Source: Desulfosporosinus sp. I2
GTDB taxonomy: Bacteria > Bacillota > Desulfitobacteriia > Desulfitobacteriales > Desulfitobacteriaceae
Assembly (NCBI RefSeq): GCF_000960765.1
Contig: NZ_JYNH01000015.1
Coordinates: 1-58,379, forward strand
DNA: 58,379 bases
Direction of reading: 5' to 3'
In this document: positions 40,887 through 49,184 of the stretch, one piece after another
Layout of the letters: every line of letters begins with the position of its first letter
Position numbering within the stretch: the first letter of the stretch is position 1
The notes under the pieces: model-generated
Told to the model about the DNA's origin: nothing
What the model saw: only the letters and a program-made list of their open reading frames with translations
The model's database searches: none
Position numbers and translations under genes: made by a program

Positions 40887-42647
40887 CTAGACAAAAAGGC
40901 TTACGATTTGATTCTCCTTTGAAAGCCAATATCCCCCGACAGTGAGCCGCAAAGAAGGAATTGCCGTAAAAGTGGCGGTTAAAAGGGTTAAAAGAGGATT
41001 TTCAGCCCAACAACCCGCCTCTCGTAACGCTAATATTAATGAAGTTAACCGCTCAGCAACAACTGCTCCGGCGAGAGTGGAAACAACCCCATATATCGGG
41101 AAGGCCAATTCAACTTTTACCTTACTGTCACAAATGTAAACTATACCTCCATTTAACTCCTGCAGACGATTTACCGCTATAGACATGCTCTGATCGTCAC
41201 ACCCAATTACGACGGCATTACCTTCATCAAAAGCCGTACTGATTGCAATCGCCCCCTGCCGTAAACCGTAACCTTTAATCAATCCTAGCGATCTGCGACC
41301 TGTCCCCTCAAAACGATCGAATACCGCTATTTTTAAAATATTGTCTTTCAATTGGATCACACCTTCATCAACAGGCATGTCTAGAAGAGCCTCTCGGTTC
41401 ACGATCTCTGTTATCATATCCATGACTCTAACTCGAACAGTATTGCCAGGAGCCGCAATATGAAAGAAAGAGGGCGTCACAGTTGGAATTTTAATGCTTT
41501 GGTTAAACTCAGAGGAGAGATTCTCTACCGGCAGGTCAATATCTAGTTTACCTTGTTGAGCCACTACTCGGCCTTTACTGATTACCAGTTGAGCCTCAAT
41601 TTTATCAATTGAGGGAATTACGACTAGATCTGCATATTTTCCCGGAGCAATTCCGCCTAGATCAGTATCCAGATTAAAATGTTCAGCCGCATTTAAAGTC
41701 ACCATTTGAATCGCTTTAATCGGATTCAATCCTAAGGAAATGGCCTTATTAACAATAAAATCCATGTGACCGTATTGTAGCAAATGGTTGGGCAATAGGC
41801 CATCGGAAACCAGGATGACCCGACGTAGATCGATATCTAGCTTACTTAACACTGGAATGATAGTCTCCAACTCACGACGAATTGAGCCTTCTCTGATCAT
41901 GGTTGCTAGGCCTAAGCGCAGTCGACCTAATACATCTTCGCAATTAATTGGTTCGTGACAACTGTCCACTCCATAAGCGACAAAGGCATTTAACCTACCC
42001 TCTCTAGCCCCAGCACCATGTCCCTCCACCGTTTTACCCAGGGAACGTGCCTTGGCAACTAATTCACTTAGATCTCCCTCAATCGCTTCGACAACCCTTG
42101 ACCAATAAATCTCTCCCAGACCTAATATTTCTGGGTATTCAAGAATTTCGAGCATTTCAGTTTTGCTGACAGCTGGCTTTTCCTCACGTTGAGCACAAAG
42201 AAAAGAAATAACCGGGGCAGTTGCAAAAAACCTGAGGGGATATGCAGAGAATTTCTCCACAAACGTTCGGACCCCGGCTATTCCCATTCCGTTCGCTGCT
42301 GAAGAAGTCTCTGTAATCACGGTAGTAGTTCCATGAGGAAGGATCAAGGTAACAAATTCTCTTAACCCCATCCAATTATCCATATGACAATGAGCTTCTA
42401 TTAGCCCCGGAATGACTACTTGGTCATGAACATCAAGCTTCAAAGTATTGGGACCGATAGGAAAGCCTTGACTAGGTCCTACATAAGCAATGCGTTCGCC
42501 CGAAATTAAAATCTCGTAATTTTGAAGTAATTCACCTGTGTATACATTTAGTACAGTACCTCCAGACAAGATGACGTCAGCCGCCTCTTTGCCCAAAGCG
42601 ATCCGTTGCAGACGTAAGATCTCATCCGTTTGAATGGATATTTTCAT
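40887..42647 (-). CDS. ade: Adenine deaminase family amidohydrolase
   Basis: A 586-residue amidohydrolase with the metal motif HCHMDN (VIPGLIEAHCHMDN, about residue 76), later EGHGAG and a C-terminal adenine deaminase domain (RSLGLIKGYGLRQGAIA, VIGCDDQSM, TLAGAVVAERLTSLI). The family converts adenine to hypoxanthine and ammonia. Its place inside an acyl-CoA gene cluster is odd, so another substrate is possible. ATG at 42647 overlaps a TGA of an upstream frame (ATGA), suggesting translational coupling. Length is normal for the family. Confidence 0.87.
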   Translation of the reverse strand: MKISIQTDEILRLQRIALGKEAADVILSGGTVLNVYTGELLQNYEILISGERIAYVGPSQGFPIGPNTLKLDVHDQVVIPGLIEAHCHMDNWMGLREFVTLILPHGTTTVITETSSAANGMGIAGVRTFVEKFSAYPLRFFATAPVISFLCAQREEKPAVSKTEMLEILEYPEILGLGEIYWSRVVEAIEGDLSELVAKARSLGKTVEGHGAGAREGRLNAFVAYGVDSCHEPINCEDVLGRLRLGLATMIREGSIRRELETIIPVLSKLDIDLRRVILVSDGLLPNHLLQYGHMDFIVNKAISLGLNPIKAIQMVTLNAAEHFNLDTDLGGIAPGKYADLVVIPSIDKIEAQLVISKGRVVAQQGKLDIDLPVENLSSEFNQSIKIPTVTPSFFHIAAPGNTVRVRVMDMITEIVNREALLDMPVDEGVIQLKDNILKIAVFDRFEGTGRRSLGLIKGYGLRQGAIAISTAFDEGNAVVIGCDDQSMSIAVNRLQELNGGIVYICDSKVKVELAFPIYGVVSTLAGAVVAERLTSLILALREAGCWAENPLLTLLTATFTAIPSLRLTVGGYWLSKENQIVSLFV

Positions 42648-42780
42648 TTCGTTCTATCGCCTTCTTCTATTAGCCTTTTTATAAATAGTCTGTCACGGTT
42701 TTCAATCAACTTGTCTATATCTACACCCGTATAATCATAAAGATCCTTCCTTGTTTTTAGGCCCAATTCGCCTTTTGGAC
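42644..42780 (-). other. Possible small coding frame or displaced C-terminus between OYE gene and ade
   Basis: In a frame different from the upstream oxidoreductase, the sequence reads KSPKGELGLKTRKDLYDYTG then VDIDKLIENRDRLFIKRLI and ends TK with a TGA that overlaps the ade ATG. The composition is protein-like and the overlap is typical of coupled genes. It could be the true C-terminus of the oxidoreductase reached by a frameshift, or a separate small gene with no obvious start. Confidence 0.35.
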
Positions 42781-43889
42781 TTTTTCTTGGTTGCTTGGAT
42801 ACAATCAATCGGTTTGCCTTTAAAAATACTTTCGACACATTTATTACACGAGATACATTTTGCTTTCTTATGTTCATTAGTTTTCCAATCGTTGATGAGG
42901 TTTGGTTCACAGATAAGAGGACGACATAGCGAAACAAAATTAGCCTCTTTATTCTCAATGATCTCCTTCATAAGAGAAAAGGTTCTTAACCCACCCACCA
43001 TCATGGTTGGAATATCTGTCTGGCTTTTGATTTCTCGGCACCAATTGCGATAGTAGGCCTCTTTATCGCGGCTATTGATCTTAGTTTTATATTCAGTACC
43101 CACATACCTTATACCCCTTAACCCCTGACTGATTTCTAAAGAGTCAAATCCAAAATCAGCCAGTAGTTTAGCGGCTTGTTTTCCCTCATTAAACTCCAGA
43201 CCACCCAAGAAACCATCTTCTACTCCGATTTTAATCAATACAGGGTAGTCATTGCCAACCTTTTCCCTAATGTCCCTATATATTTCGAAATGCAAACGAA
43301 GGCGATTTTCAAGACTCCCGCCCCATTGATCCTGTCTTTGGTTTGTATAGGGTGAAAGAAATTGACTTAAAAGATAGGCATGGGCACCATGAAGCTGTAC
43401 AGCATCGAAACCGGCTTCCTTGGCTCGTTTTGCTCCATCCCCAAAGGCATGAATTATCTCCCAGATTTCACTATCAGTCAGGGCCCGATATTCGCCTTTA
43501 TAATAGAGATCATTTTCAATGATTGATGGGGCTAGTGGAAGAGTATTTTTTGTTTTTAAGTATTTAGCCTCTCTCCCACCATGAAAAAGTTGAACAGCAA
43601 TTTTAGCCCCTCGTTCGTGAACTGCACTTGTAAGCTTTCTAAAGCCAGGGACAAATTCCTCCCCTGCGATAGAGTTCTGAAACGGGGATACCTGCCCTGA
43701 ATGATGAACATAGGCTATACCCGATATGATTAATCCTACCCCACCCTCAGCTAGATCAGAGTATAGCTTTATTTGTCTATCAGATATATGACCGTTGTTG
43801 TCTGCAAAACCATCATAAGTAGCAGATCTTACAAAGCGATTTCTAATCTCTAAGTTTTTAATACTGCAAGGCTCAAATAAAACACTCAT
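42735..43889 (-). CDS. Old yellow enzyme family NADH:flavin oxidoreductase with C-terminal Fe-S cysteines
   Basis: A 384-residue FMN TIM-barrel reductase. Signatures: NRFVRSATYDGFADNNGHI, VQLFHGGR, QLHGAHAYLLSQFLSPYTNQ and GGSLENRLR. The C-terminal CISCNKC plus a later Cys (C-x2-C-x2-C-x11-C) would bind a [4Fe-4S] cluster as in 2-enoate reductases, so it may reduce an enoate or enoyl-CoA. It stops soon after the cluster; family members with an added FAD/NAD domain are about 650 residues. ATG at 43889 follows GGAGG; the longer frame to 43994 runs through the SDR/crotonase scar. Confidence 0.88.
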   Translation of the reverse strand: MSVLFEPCSIKNLEIRNRFVRSATYDGFADNNGHISDRQIKLYSDLAEGGVGLIISGIAYVHHSGQVSPFQNSIAGEEFVPGFRKLTSAVHERGAKIAVQLFHGGREAKYLKTKNTLPLAPSIIENDLYYKGEYRALTDSEIWEIIHAFGDGAKRAKEAGFDAVQLHGAHAYLLSQFLSPYTNQRQDQWGGSLENRLRLHFEIYRDIREKVGNDYPVLIKIGVEDGFLGGLEFNEGKQAAKLLADFGFDSLEISQGLRGIRYVGTEYKTKINSRDKEAYYRNWCREIKSQTDIPTMMVGGLRTFSLMKEIIENKEANFVSLCRPLICEPNLINDWKTNEHKKAKCISCNKCVESIFKGKPIDCIQATKKKSKRRIGPKNKEGSL

Positions 43890-43917
43890 ACTTGCCTCCA
43901 TAATAAGATTTTTCAAG

Positions 43918-44037
43918 TTACTTGCCCTTAAATTTGGGCTTTCTTTTTTCTTTAAAAGCCCACTTCTGCCAAGGTGCGGGCGATGCCTGCCCAATCCCTT
44001 TACTCCCTCCGTTAACTAGCGCTACTTTGCTGCTGAT
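43918..44037 (-). pseudogene. Scar joining an SDR N-terminus to a crotonase C-terminus
   Basis: Right after the neighbouring stop the minus strand reads ISSKVALVNGGSKGIGQA, the start of a short-chain dehydrogenase (GxxxGIG). With a one-base shift it continues IARTLAEVGF. It then turns into KEKRKPKFKGK and a stop, the usual end of an enoyl-CoA hydratase (compare the intact crotonase ending EKRKPNFQGK). About 120 bases keep the two ends of what were probably two adjacent genes. Confidence 0.7.
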
Positions 44038-44556
44038 TCACTCAATTTCCACCCCTGTATTTTCCAAAAATCGGGCTACCATATTATAAAAGCCGATCGT
44101 AAGAGTAAGTTCCACTAATTCCTGGTGGCTTAGGAACTGAGATAGTTCGGCAAAAGACTCTTCACTTGATTTGACATTGACCGTAACTTCCTCAGTGTAT
44201 CTAAGGACGGCACGCTCTTGATCATTGAATACCAGACTGTCCCTATCTTGCCTAACTGCAGTGATCTGTTGTTCCGGTACCCCAACTTGCTTAGCCACAA
44301 TTTCGTGCTGGTACCACTCGTATCGGGAGTCACAAAGATAGGCAATCCGTAAAATGGATAATTCACGGAGGCGGGCATCAAGCTTTGCTTGAGTCAGTAA
44401 AGAATTTCCCATACGCATGAAATGGCGTACACTGTGTTCTGCATGGGCCATCATTTTGTTGATATTTAGGACACTCAGTTGGGACTTGCCTCCTGTAATC
44501 ATATTGCGAGTCTTTTCAGGCATCTCCTCCAACGGCATCATGGGTAACCTAGTCAT
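44038..44556 (-). CDS. Carboxymuconolactone decarboxylase (AhpD-like) family protein
   Basis: A 172-residue all-helical protein. LRELSILRIAYLCDSRYEWYQHEIVAKQ is the family core and QERAVLRYTEEVTVN the second helix. It lacks the CxxC pair of peroxidase-active AhpD, so it is closer to the decarboxylase-like group; its activity is unknown. ATG at 44556 follows AAGGGGG. It is the first gene of a unit that continues to the OYE homologue, ade and the ABM protein, behind a sigma-54-type promoter 227 bases upstream. Confidence 0.87.
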   Translation of the reverse strand: MTRLPMMPLEEMPEKTRNMITGGKSQLSVLNINKMMAHAEHSVRHFMRMGNSLLTQAKLDARLRELSILRIAYLCDSRYEWYQHEIVAKQVGVPEQQITAVRQDRDSLVFNDQERAVLRYTEEVTVNVKSSEESFAELSQFLSHQELVELTLTIGFYNMVARFLENTGVEIE

Positions 44557-44782
44557 TTACAATCCCCCTTACTTAAGAAAGTTCTTATTCAATAAATAGA
44601 TCCAGTAATTAAATGTTTCTCTTAAATTGTGAATGTTCTGAATTATTTAGTTAAAAAATTTTTTTCTTCCGCTCTTCCTAGTTCAAACCATTACTACCTA
44701 GCTATGTACTTTAATTTTACACGGAAGGTAATAACACCTCTCTCTTTCTCAGTATTCTAAAAAAATATTTTTAACTTACAAT

Positions 44783-44798
44783 TGCAATATTTGTGCCA
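44783..44798 (-). promoter_or_regulatory. Sigma-54 promoter, unit 4 (CMD - OYE - ade - ABM)
   Basis: The minus strand reads TGGCACAAATATTGCA, identical over all 16 bases to the promoter of unit 1. Confidence 0.88.
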
Positions 44799-44832
44799 CC
44801 CCCAATACCCTCGCTCGCTTTTGAAAAGAAAA

Positions 44833-44866
44833 GAACTAACCAAGTTTCCCTGAAATTAGTTCTAAT
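44833..44866 (-). terminator. Terminator of the DUF362 gene
   Basis: AGAACTAA ... TTAGTTCT is an 8-bp stem followed by TTTCTTTT on the minus strand, about 70 bases after the stop. Confidence 0.8.
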
Positions 44867-44935
44867 TTTTATTAATCTTATCATCGATGTTTAACTTTAG
44901 TTGAACGAGTTCACTAAATTCGGTTTACCATTAAA

Positions 44936-46237
44936 CTATTCGACCGACCAGTCTGCGAGCCTAAAACCCTCGACATTCTTATATCTGTCAAATAGATAGT
45001 GCCGAAAACGCACATATTCTTTATAGTCGCACTCGATCCCTTCTTTAGCTAACACTTCTACCAATTTCTCCATATCAGGGGGACATCCCCAAATTGGTAT
45101 AGCCTTTGTAAGGGATGGATTATCCTTATTTAGGTGGCAAGCACATTTTCCAAATAGCACTGAGTAGTCAAAACTAGAACTGGCTAGTTGTTTCTTTCCG
45201 GTGACTACCTCTACATTTGGAAAGGGCTTTCCCTTATAAGCTGAGGAAAAAAGAATCAACATGGGATTATATTGTGCCGAGCAACCGGTACAAAGGCTGC
45301 TGTCATATTTACGGATTGCTAGACCGGTAATGCCGCGCTTTTTAAATCCGGCTGGACCAGTGTCTTCCTCTGTCCATTCCCAGTCATAATTAACATACTG
45401 TTGATGATCGGCAATACGTTCTCCCTTAACCTCATAATCTGCAAGTTCCAAACTGTAACCGTGCCGTTTAGCATAGTTTGTCAGATGTACCACTTCTTCA
45501 GCTTTATAGCCTATGATAGCCGCACCCACAAGATCACAAGCAAAAGGATCACGAGAAGCTATTAAAAGATCCTTTCTGAACGCCTTGCCGGTTGGACCAG
45601 GTCCCTTTTCAAGAGTATAGAGACCATCGATAATCGTTAAAGCCACTGGCAACTTTTCGATGATCCGCGGGAATGTACTACTGAGTTCTCCATCCCCAAG
45701 TCCGTGGCAAAATTGTTTTGATTTTTTATTAATACACCCCTTAAGGTTCTTAATACCTAAAGATACTTTAGCCTGATTATGAGACTTTAGCACGGGTACA
45801 TTGATAATTTTATCAGCTTCAAGAGCTTTTTTAGCGATGTCAATTTTAAACCCGTCCCCATAATCCGTCGTTACAAACTCATCTTGGTTGAAATCTACTA
45901 ATTTAACTCCGTAACGTTCCTGCAATTTTTTATAACCCAGCGCTTCGAAAACAGCATCTCCTAGAGACTTTCCATTTGTAACTGCACCTTCGCCAATGGT
46001 TAGATCTTTAAACCCATGTTCAACTAAAATGCGCACTAATGCACTCATAACGACACTTGTAGTAACAACACCAAATGGAGGAAATGGTAAATCGAAATCC
46101 CAGCTTACAATGTTCGGCTTGATGAGAATACGGTCGTTCACGTTTAATCCTGCTAGTCCATCACTTAATCTCAAACTTTCTTGTAGAGAATCGTAGACGT
46201 CAGTTACTTTTACAATTGATACAGTGGCTTTTTCCAT
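44936..46237 (-). CDS. DUF362 domain-containing protein with C-terminal cysteine motifs
   Basis: A 433-residue protein whose N-terminal 250 residues match DUF362: RILIKPNIVSWD, LTIGEGAV, IINVPVLKSHNQAKVSLGIKNLKG and ASRDPFACDLVGA. The C-terminal part has CTGC, a C-x-C pair (FGKCACH) and a last Cys (WGCPPD) that could hold an iron-sulfur cluster. The family's function is unsettled; members are often near Fe-S or anaerobic aromatic/acyl-CoA genes. ATG at 46237 follows GAGGAGAG. Last gene of unit 5. Confidence 0.85.
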   Translation of the reverse strand: MEKATVSIVKVTDVYDSLQESLRLSDGLAGLNVNDRILIKPNIVSWDFDLPFPPFGVVTTSVVMSALVRILVEHGFKDLTIGEGAVTNGKSLGDAVFEALGYKKLQERYGVKLVDFNQDEFVTTDYGDGFKIDIAKKALEADKIINVPVLKSHNQAKVSLGIKNLKGCINKKSKQFCHGLGDGELSSTFPRIIEKLPVALTIIDGLYTLEKGPGPTGKAFRKDLLIASRDPFACDLVGAAIIGYKAEEVVHLTNYAKRHGYSLELADYEVKGERIADHQQYVNYDWEWTEEDTGPAGFKKRGITGLAIRKYDSSLCTGCSAQYNPMLILFSSAYKGKPFPNVEVVTGKKQLASSSFDYSVLFGKCACHLNKDNPSLTKAIPIWGCPPDMEKLVEVLAKEGIECDYKEYVRFRHYLFDRYKNVEGFRLADWSVE

Positions 46238-46285
46238 AGTTACTCTCCTCGATCCTTATGGTTTTCTTGGTCGTTCTTCGGTTGA

Positions 46286-47125
46286 CTAGTATTCGAAAAA
46301 ACCCTTACCGGTTTTTCTACCTAAGTGGCCTGCGCTGACCAATTGTCGTAATAAAACAGGAGTCCGATATTTAGTATCACCCGTGTCTCGAAACAAGGTT
46401 TCTGAAACCATTAGAACTACGTCTAGACCACAGAAATCCGCTAAAGCTAATGGACCGATTGGGTGATGTCCAGCCAGTTTCATAACTTTATCGATATCTT
46501 CTGCCGTAGCCAATCCTTCTTGTAACACAAAGATAGCCTCGTTGATCATGGGATTGATGATTCTATTGAACACAAATAAAGGACTATCCTTAACTTTAAT
46601 GACTGTTTTTCCAAAGCTTATTAATAGTTTTTCCGTTTCTTTCAAGGTGGCTTCAGACGTGTGATAACCTTGTACTAACTCTACTGGTTCCATGCGCGGG
46701 GGTGGTATAAAAAAGTGTGTTCCTATCACTTTTTCCTGTCTATTTGTAGCTGCAGCTAATTCAGTAATACTAAGCCCTGAAGTGTTGGTCGCTAGAATTG
46801 TTTCAGGTGGACAAAGACCGTCTAGTTTTTTAAACAGACTCTTTTTAATCTCCAATTTCTCAATGACCGATTCAATAATAAAGTCCGAGGAACTGAGATT
46901 TGCTAAATTGGTGGTCGTATTAATTCGCTCTAAACACTGTTTAGCAGTCTCTACGGTTGTCTCACCTTTTTGTGCGATCATATTCAAGCTTTTCTGGATG
47001 TTGGCAAGACCGCTCTGTACCAACTCTTCATTCAAATCCCATAAGAAAACTTCGTATCCTGCTTGGGCTGCCACCTGGGCAATACCCGCCCCCATGGTTC
47101 CGGATCCAACTATTCCAATCGACAA
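46286..47125 (-). CDS. 3-hydroxyacyl-CoA dehydrogenase, PaaH/Hbd type
   Basis: A 279-residue dehydrogenase with GSGTMGAGIAQ (the common Hbd signature, unlike the GNMGHQ trio in this island), ATNTSGLSITELAA, catalytic GTHFFIPPPRMEPVELV and KTGKGFFEY at the end. It oxidises an (S)-3-hydroxyacyl-CoA. The unusual IPPPRM in place of FNP at the catalytic His may indicate a different acyl chain. Start is TTG at 47125 behind GAGGAG. Middle gene of unit 5, 54 bases after the carboxyltransferase gene. Confidence 0.88.
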   Translation of the reverse strand: MSIGIVGSGTMGAGIAQVAAQAGYEVFLWDLNEELVQSGLANIQKSLNMIAQKGETTVETAKQCLERINTTTNLANLSSSDFIIESVIEKLEIKKSLFKKLDGLCPPETILATNTSGLSITELAAATNRQEKVIGTHFFIPPPRMEPVELVQGYHTSEATLKETEKLLISFGKTVIKVKDSPLFVFNRIINPMINEAIFVLQEGLATAEDIDKVMKLAGHHPIGPLALADFCGLDVVLMVSETLFRDTGDTKYRTPVLLRQLVSAGHLGRKTGKGFFEY

Positions 47126-47179
47126 CTCATCCCACTCCTCAAATACGAATCGCCACTTCGTCCCAAGCTTATTTCTTTT

Positions 47180-48733
47180 TTATGGTCGCATAGCATGTTG
47201 GTAGGGACCCAATAGTTCTGGCAAAAGCGCATAAGCATCTTTCACCCAGTCACAAAGAAGTGGACGGGTTTCACGAGGGTCAATAATCTCCTCGATGCCA
47301 AAAGCTTCTGCTGTTCGAAAGGGTGAACGAACGGACTCCATTCCATCCATAATTTCCTTAAGAAGAGCCTCGGGATCCGAACTGGCCTCTAACTCTCGTC
47401 GATAGGCCGCTTGTACTCCTCCTTCTAAAGGTAGGGAACCCCAGTCACCCGACGGCCAAGCGTAACGCAAATGAAGAGCATGACCATTGATCATCCCTGC
47501 TCCGCCAACACCAAAGACTCGTCTTAAAATAACTTCAAGCATAGGTACTGTTGCTTGGTAGATAGCAGCTATTGCTCGAGCACCTCGACGAATAGTCCCC
47601 CTCTTTTCCGCATTCAAACCAATATCCATTCCAGGTTGATCTACCAAATTGACAATGGGCAAATGAAATGTTTGGCATAGATCGACGAATCGTTCTAATT
47701 TGTCCGCCCCTTTGTCGGTAAGCCCTCCCCCCCGAATAAAGGGATCAGGGGCGATAACACCTACTGGATGACCGTCTAATCGTGCCAGCATTGTAACAGT
47801 ACCAGCACCGAAAAAACGTCCCATTTCGAATAAAGAGCCTTGATCAAAAACCATGGACAATAATTCCCTGATCTTGTAGGGTCGCCTTCGATTGCGCGGA
47901 ATTACTGCAACTAATTTTTCCTCTTTTCGCTGAGGATCATCGTTGGAAGGCATAACGGGCGGAAGTTGCCATACATTGGAAGGTAAAAAAGAAAGAAACG
48001 TTTTAATTTGTTGGAAAGCCTCTTGTTCTGATTTAACTACATTATCGACAACCCCGCTGGCTCTATGAACAAGGACCCCGCCCAGTTCCTCTTTCGTTAA
48101 ATCTTCTCCGGTCCCGAATTTAACAACAGGCGGACCCGCCACCATAACCTGGGAATTGCTCTCAACCATCACCGAGAAATGGGCGGTTACCACCCTAGCC
48201 GCACCCAACCCAGCTACGGATCCGAGACAAGCCGCTACCACAGGGATACGACCTAGGTTTGCAACCACTAAGTCCCAAGCAGGGTTGACTGGTACATATG
48301 TGTACCCTTCATTGGACAAGAATTTAACGCTTCCTCCACCCCCAGTGCCATCGACAAAACGAACGATAGGAACTTTAAGGTCATGGGCCATGCGCTCTGC
48401 ATACTCCTGTTTACCTCGCACTGACCCATCTGCAGCGCCACCGCGCACGGTAAAATCATCCCCTCCAACTACAACTTTACGCCCCTCAATACGACCCGTA
48501 CCAAGGACAAAATTGGCTGGCCGGAAGTCAGTCATCTTGCCTTCCTCATAGATTGCTTTTCCTGCTAGAGCTCCCGTTTCGTGAAACGTACCTTGATCAA
48601 GGAGTTGATCGATTCTTTCTCTTACCGTTAACTTACCTTGGGCCCGATGCTTAGCGACCCGCTCTTCTCCCCCCATTAGTTTAGCTAATTCTTCTCGTTT
48701 GTGTAATTCATCAACCTCGGGTTGCCAATTCAA
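47180..48733 (-). CDS. Acyl-CoA carboxyltransferase (PccB/MmdA-like beta subunit)
   Basis: A 517-residue carboxyltransferase with the two crotonase-fold halves seen in propionyl-CoA carboxylase beta and methylmalonyl-CoA decarboxylase alpha subunits. Examples are KLTVRERIDQLLDQGTFHE, FTVRGGAADGSV, RFVDGTGGGGSVK, NLVDQPGMDIG and GGAGMINGHALHLRYAWPSGDWGSLPLEGG. No biotin carboxylase, biotin carrier or membrane decarboxylase gene is adjacent. The start chosen is TTG at 48733, seven bases after GGAGGGGG; a GTG at 48769 would add 12 Gly/Ser-rich residues encoded by the ribosome site itself. First gene of unit 5. Confidence 0.88.
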   Translation of the reverse strand: MNWQPEVDELHKREELAKLMGGEERVAKHRAQGKLTVRERIDQLLDQGTFHETGALAGKAIYEEGKMTDFRPANFVLGTGRIEGRKVVVGGDDFTVRGGAADGSVRGKQEYAERMAHDLKVPIVRFVDGTGGGGSVKFLSNEGYTYVPVNPAWDLVVANLGRIPVVAACLGSVAGLGAARVVTAHFSVMVESNSQVMVAGPPVVKFGTGEDLTKEELGGVLVHRASGVVDNVVKSEQEAFQQIKTFLSFLPSNVWQLPPVMPSNDDPQRKEEKLVAVIPRNRRRPYKIRELLSMVFDQGSLFEMGRFFGAGTVTMLARLDGHPVGVIAPDPFIRGGGLTDKGADKLERFVDLCQTFHLPIVNLVDQPGMDIGLNAEKRGTIRRGARAIAAIYQATVPMLEVILRRVFGVGGAGMINGHALHLRYAWPSGDWGSLPLEGGVQAAYRRELEASSDPEALLKEIMDGMESVRSPFRTAEAFGIEEIIDPRETRPLLCDWVKDAYALLPELLGPYQHAMRP

Positions 48734-49003
48734 TTTATAACCCCCTCCGGAACCTTTTGAGCTTCTCACGCGGCGCTAGTTCTTTCAATACTTTAGGTAT
48801 TTCGCCCACAAGTATTACTACTTTTTCGACCTAGGTGTCATTCCAGCAATAGCCCTGACGATATCCTTTTTAGATTAAGAAACTGCGTTGATCGCGTTAG
48901 TTTTAAGAATTAGTTGGCTTTACCCCATTATTCCCACCCCTTTCCAACCGTTTGATTTACTGGCCGACAATATGTTCTGCTTAATTCCTTCAGGGAAATT
49001 AAA

Positions 49004-49019
49004 TGCAATTATTGTGCCA
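49004..49019 (-). promoter_or_regulatory. Sigma-54 promoter, unit 5 (carboxyltransferase - HAD - DUF362)
   Basis: The minus strand reads TGGCACAATAATTGCA, matching the consensus at both elements, about 270 bases before the first start. No other gene is seen in 48734-49061. Confidence 0.85.
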
Positions 49020-49061
49020 ATATTCCAAAATTTTTAGAAACTCCTTACCTGTTTCATAAAG

Positions 49062-49108
49062 CACAGAGCCTTCACCCTTAAAATTTTAAGTGGTAAAAGG
49101 CTCTGTAA
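49062..49108 (-). terminator. Terminator of unit 6 (after thiolase 1)
   Basis: ACAGAGCCTT ... AAGGCTCTGT with inner ACCAC/GTG pairs forms a long stem 77 bases after the thiolase stop. Confidence 0.75.
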
Positions 49109-49184
49109 TATTTAGCAAACTAATGGGGACTGAATATTGTTAAATAGCAGCCTCAGGAATGTTAATTGCTCTGTTTTATTGGAG

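Noticed and set aside
48156-48551. 131-residue plus-strand ORF inside the carboxyltransferase gene
   Set aside because: Antisense to a well-supported conserved gene, with Pro/Thr/Ser-rich shadow composition.
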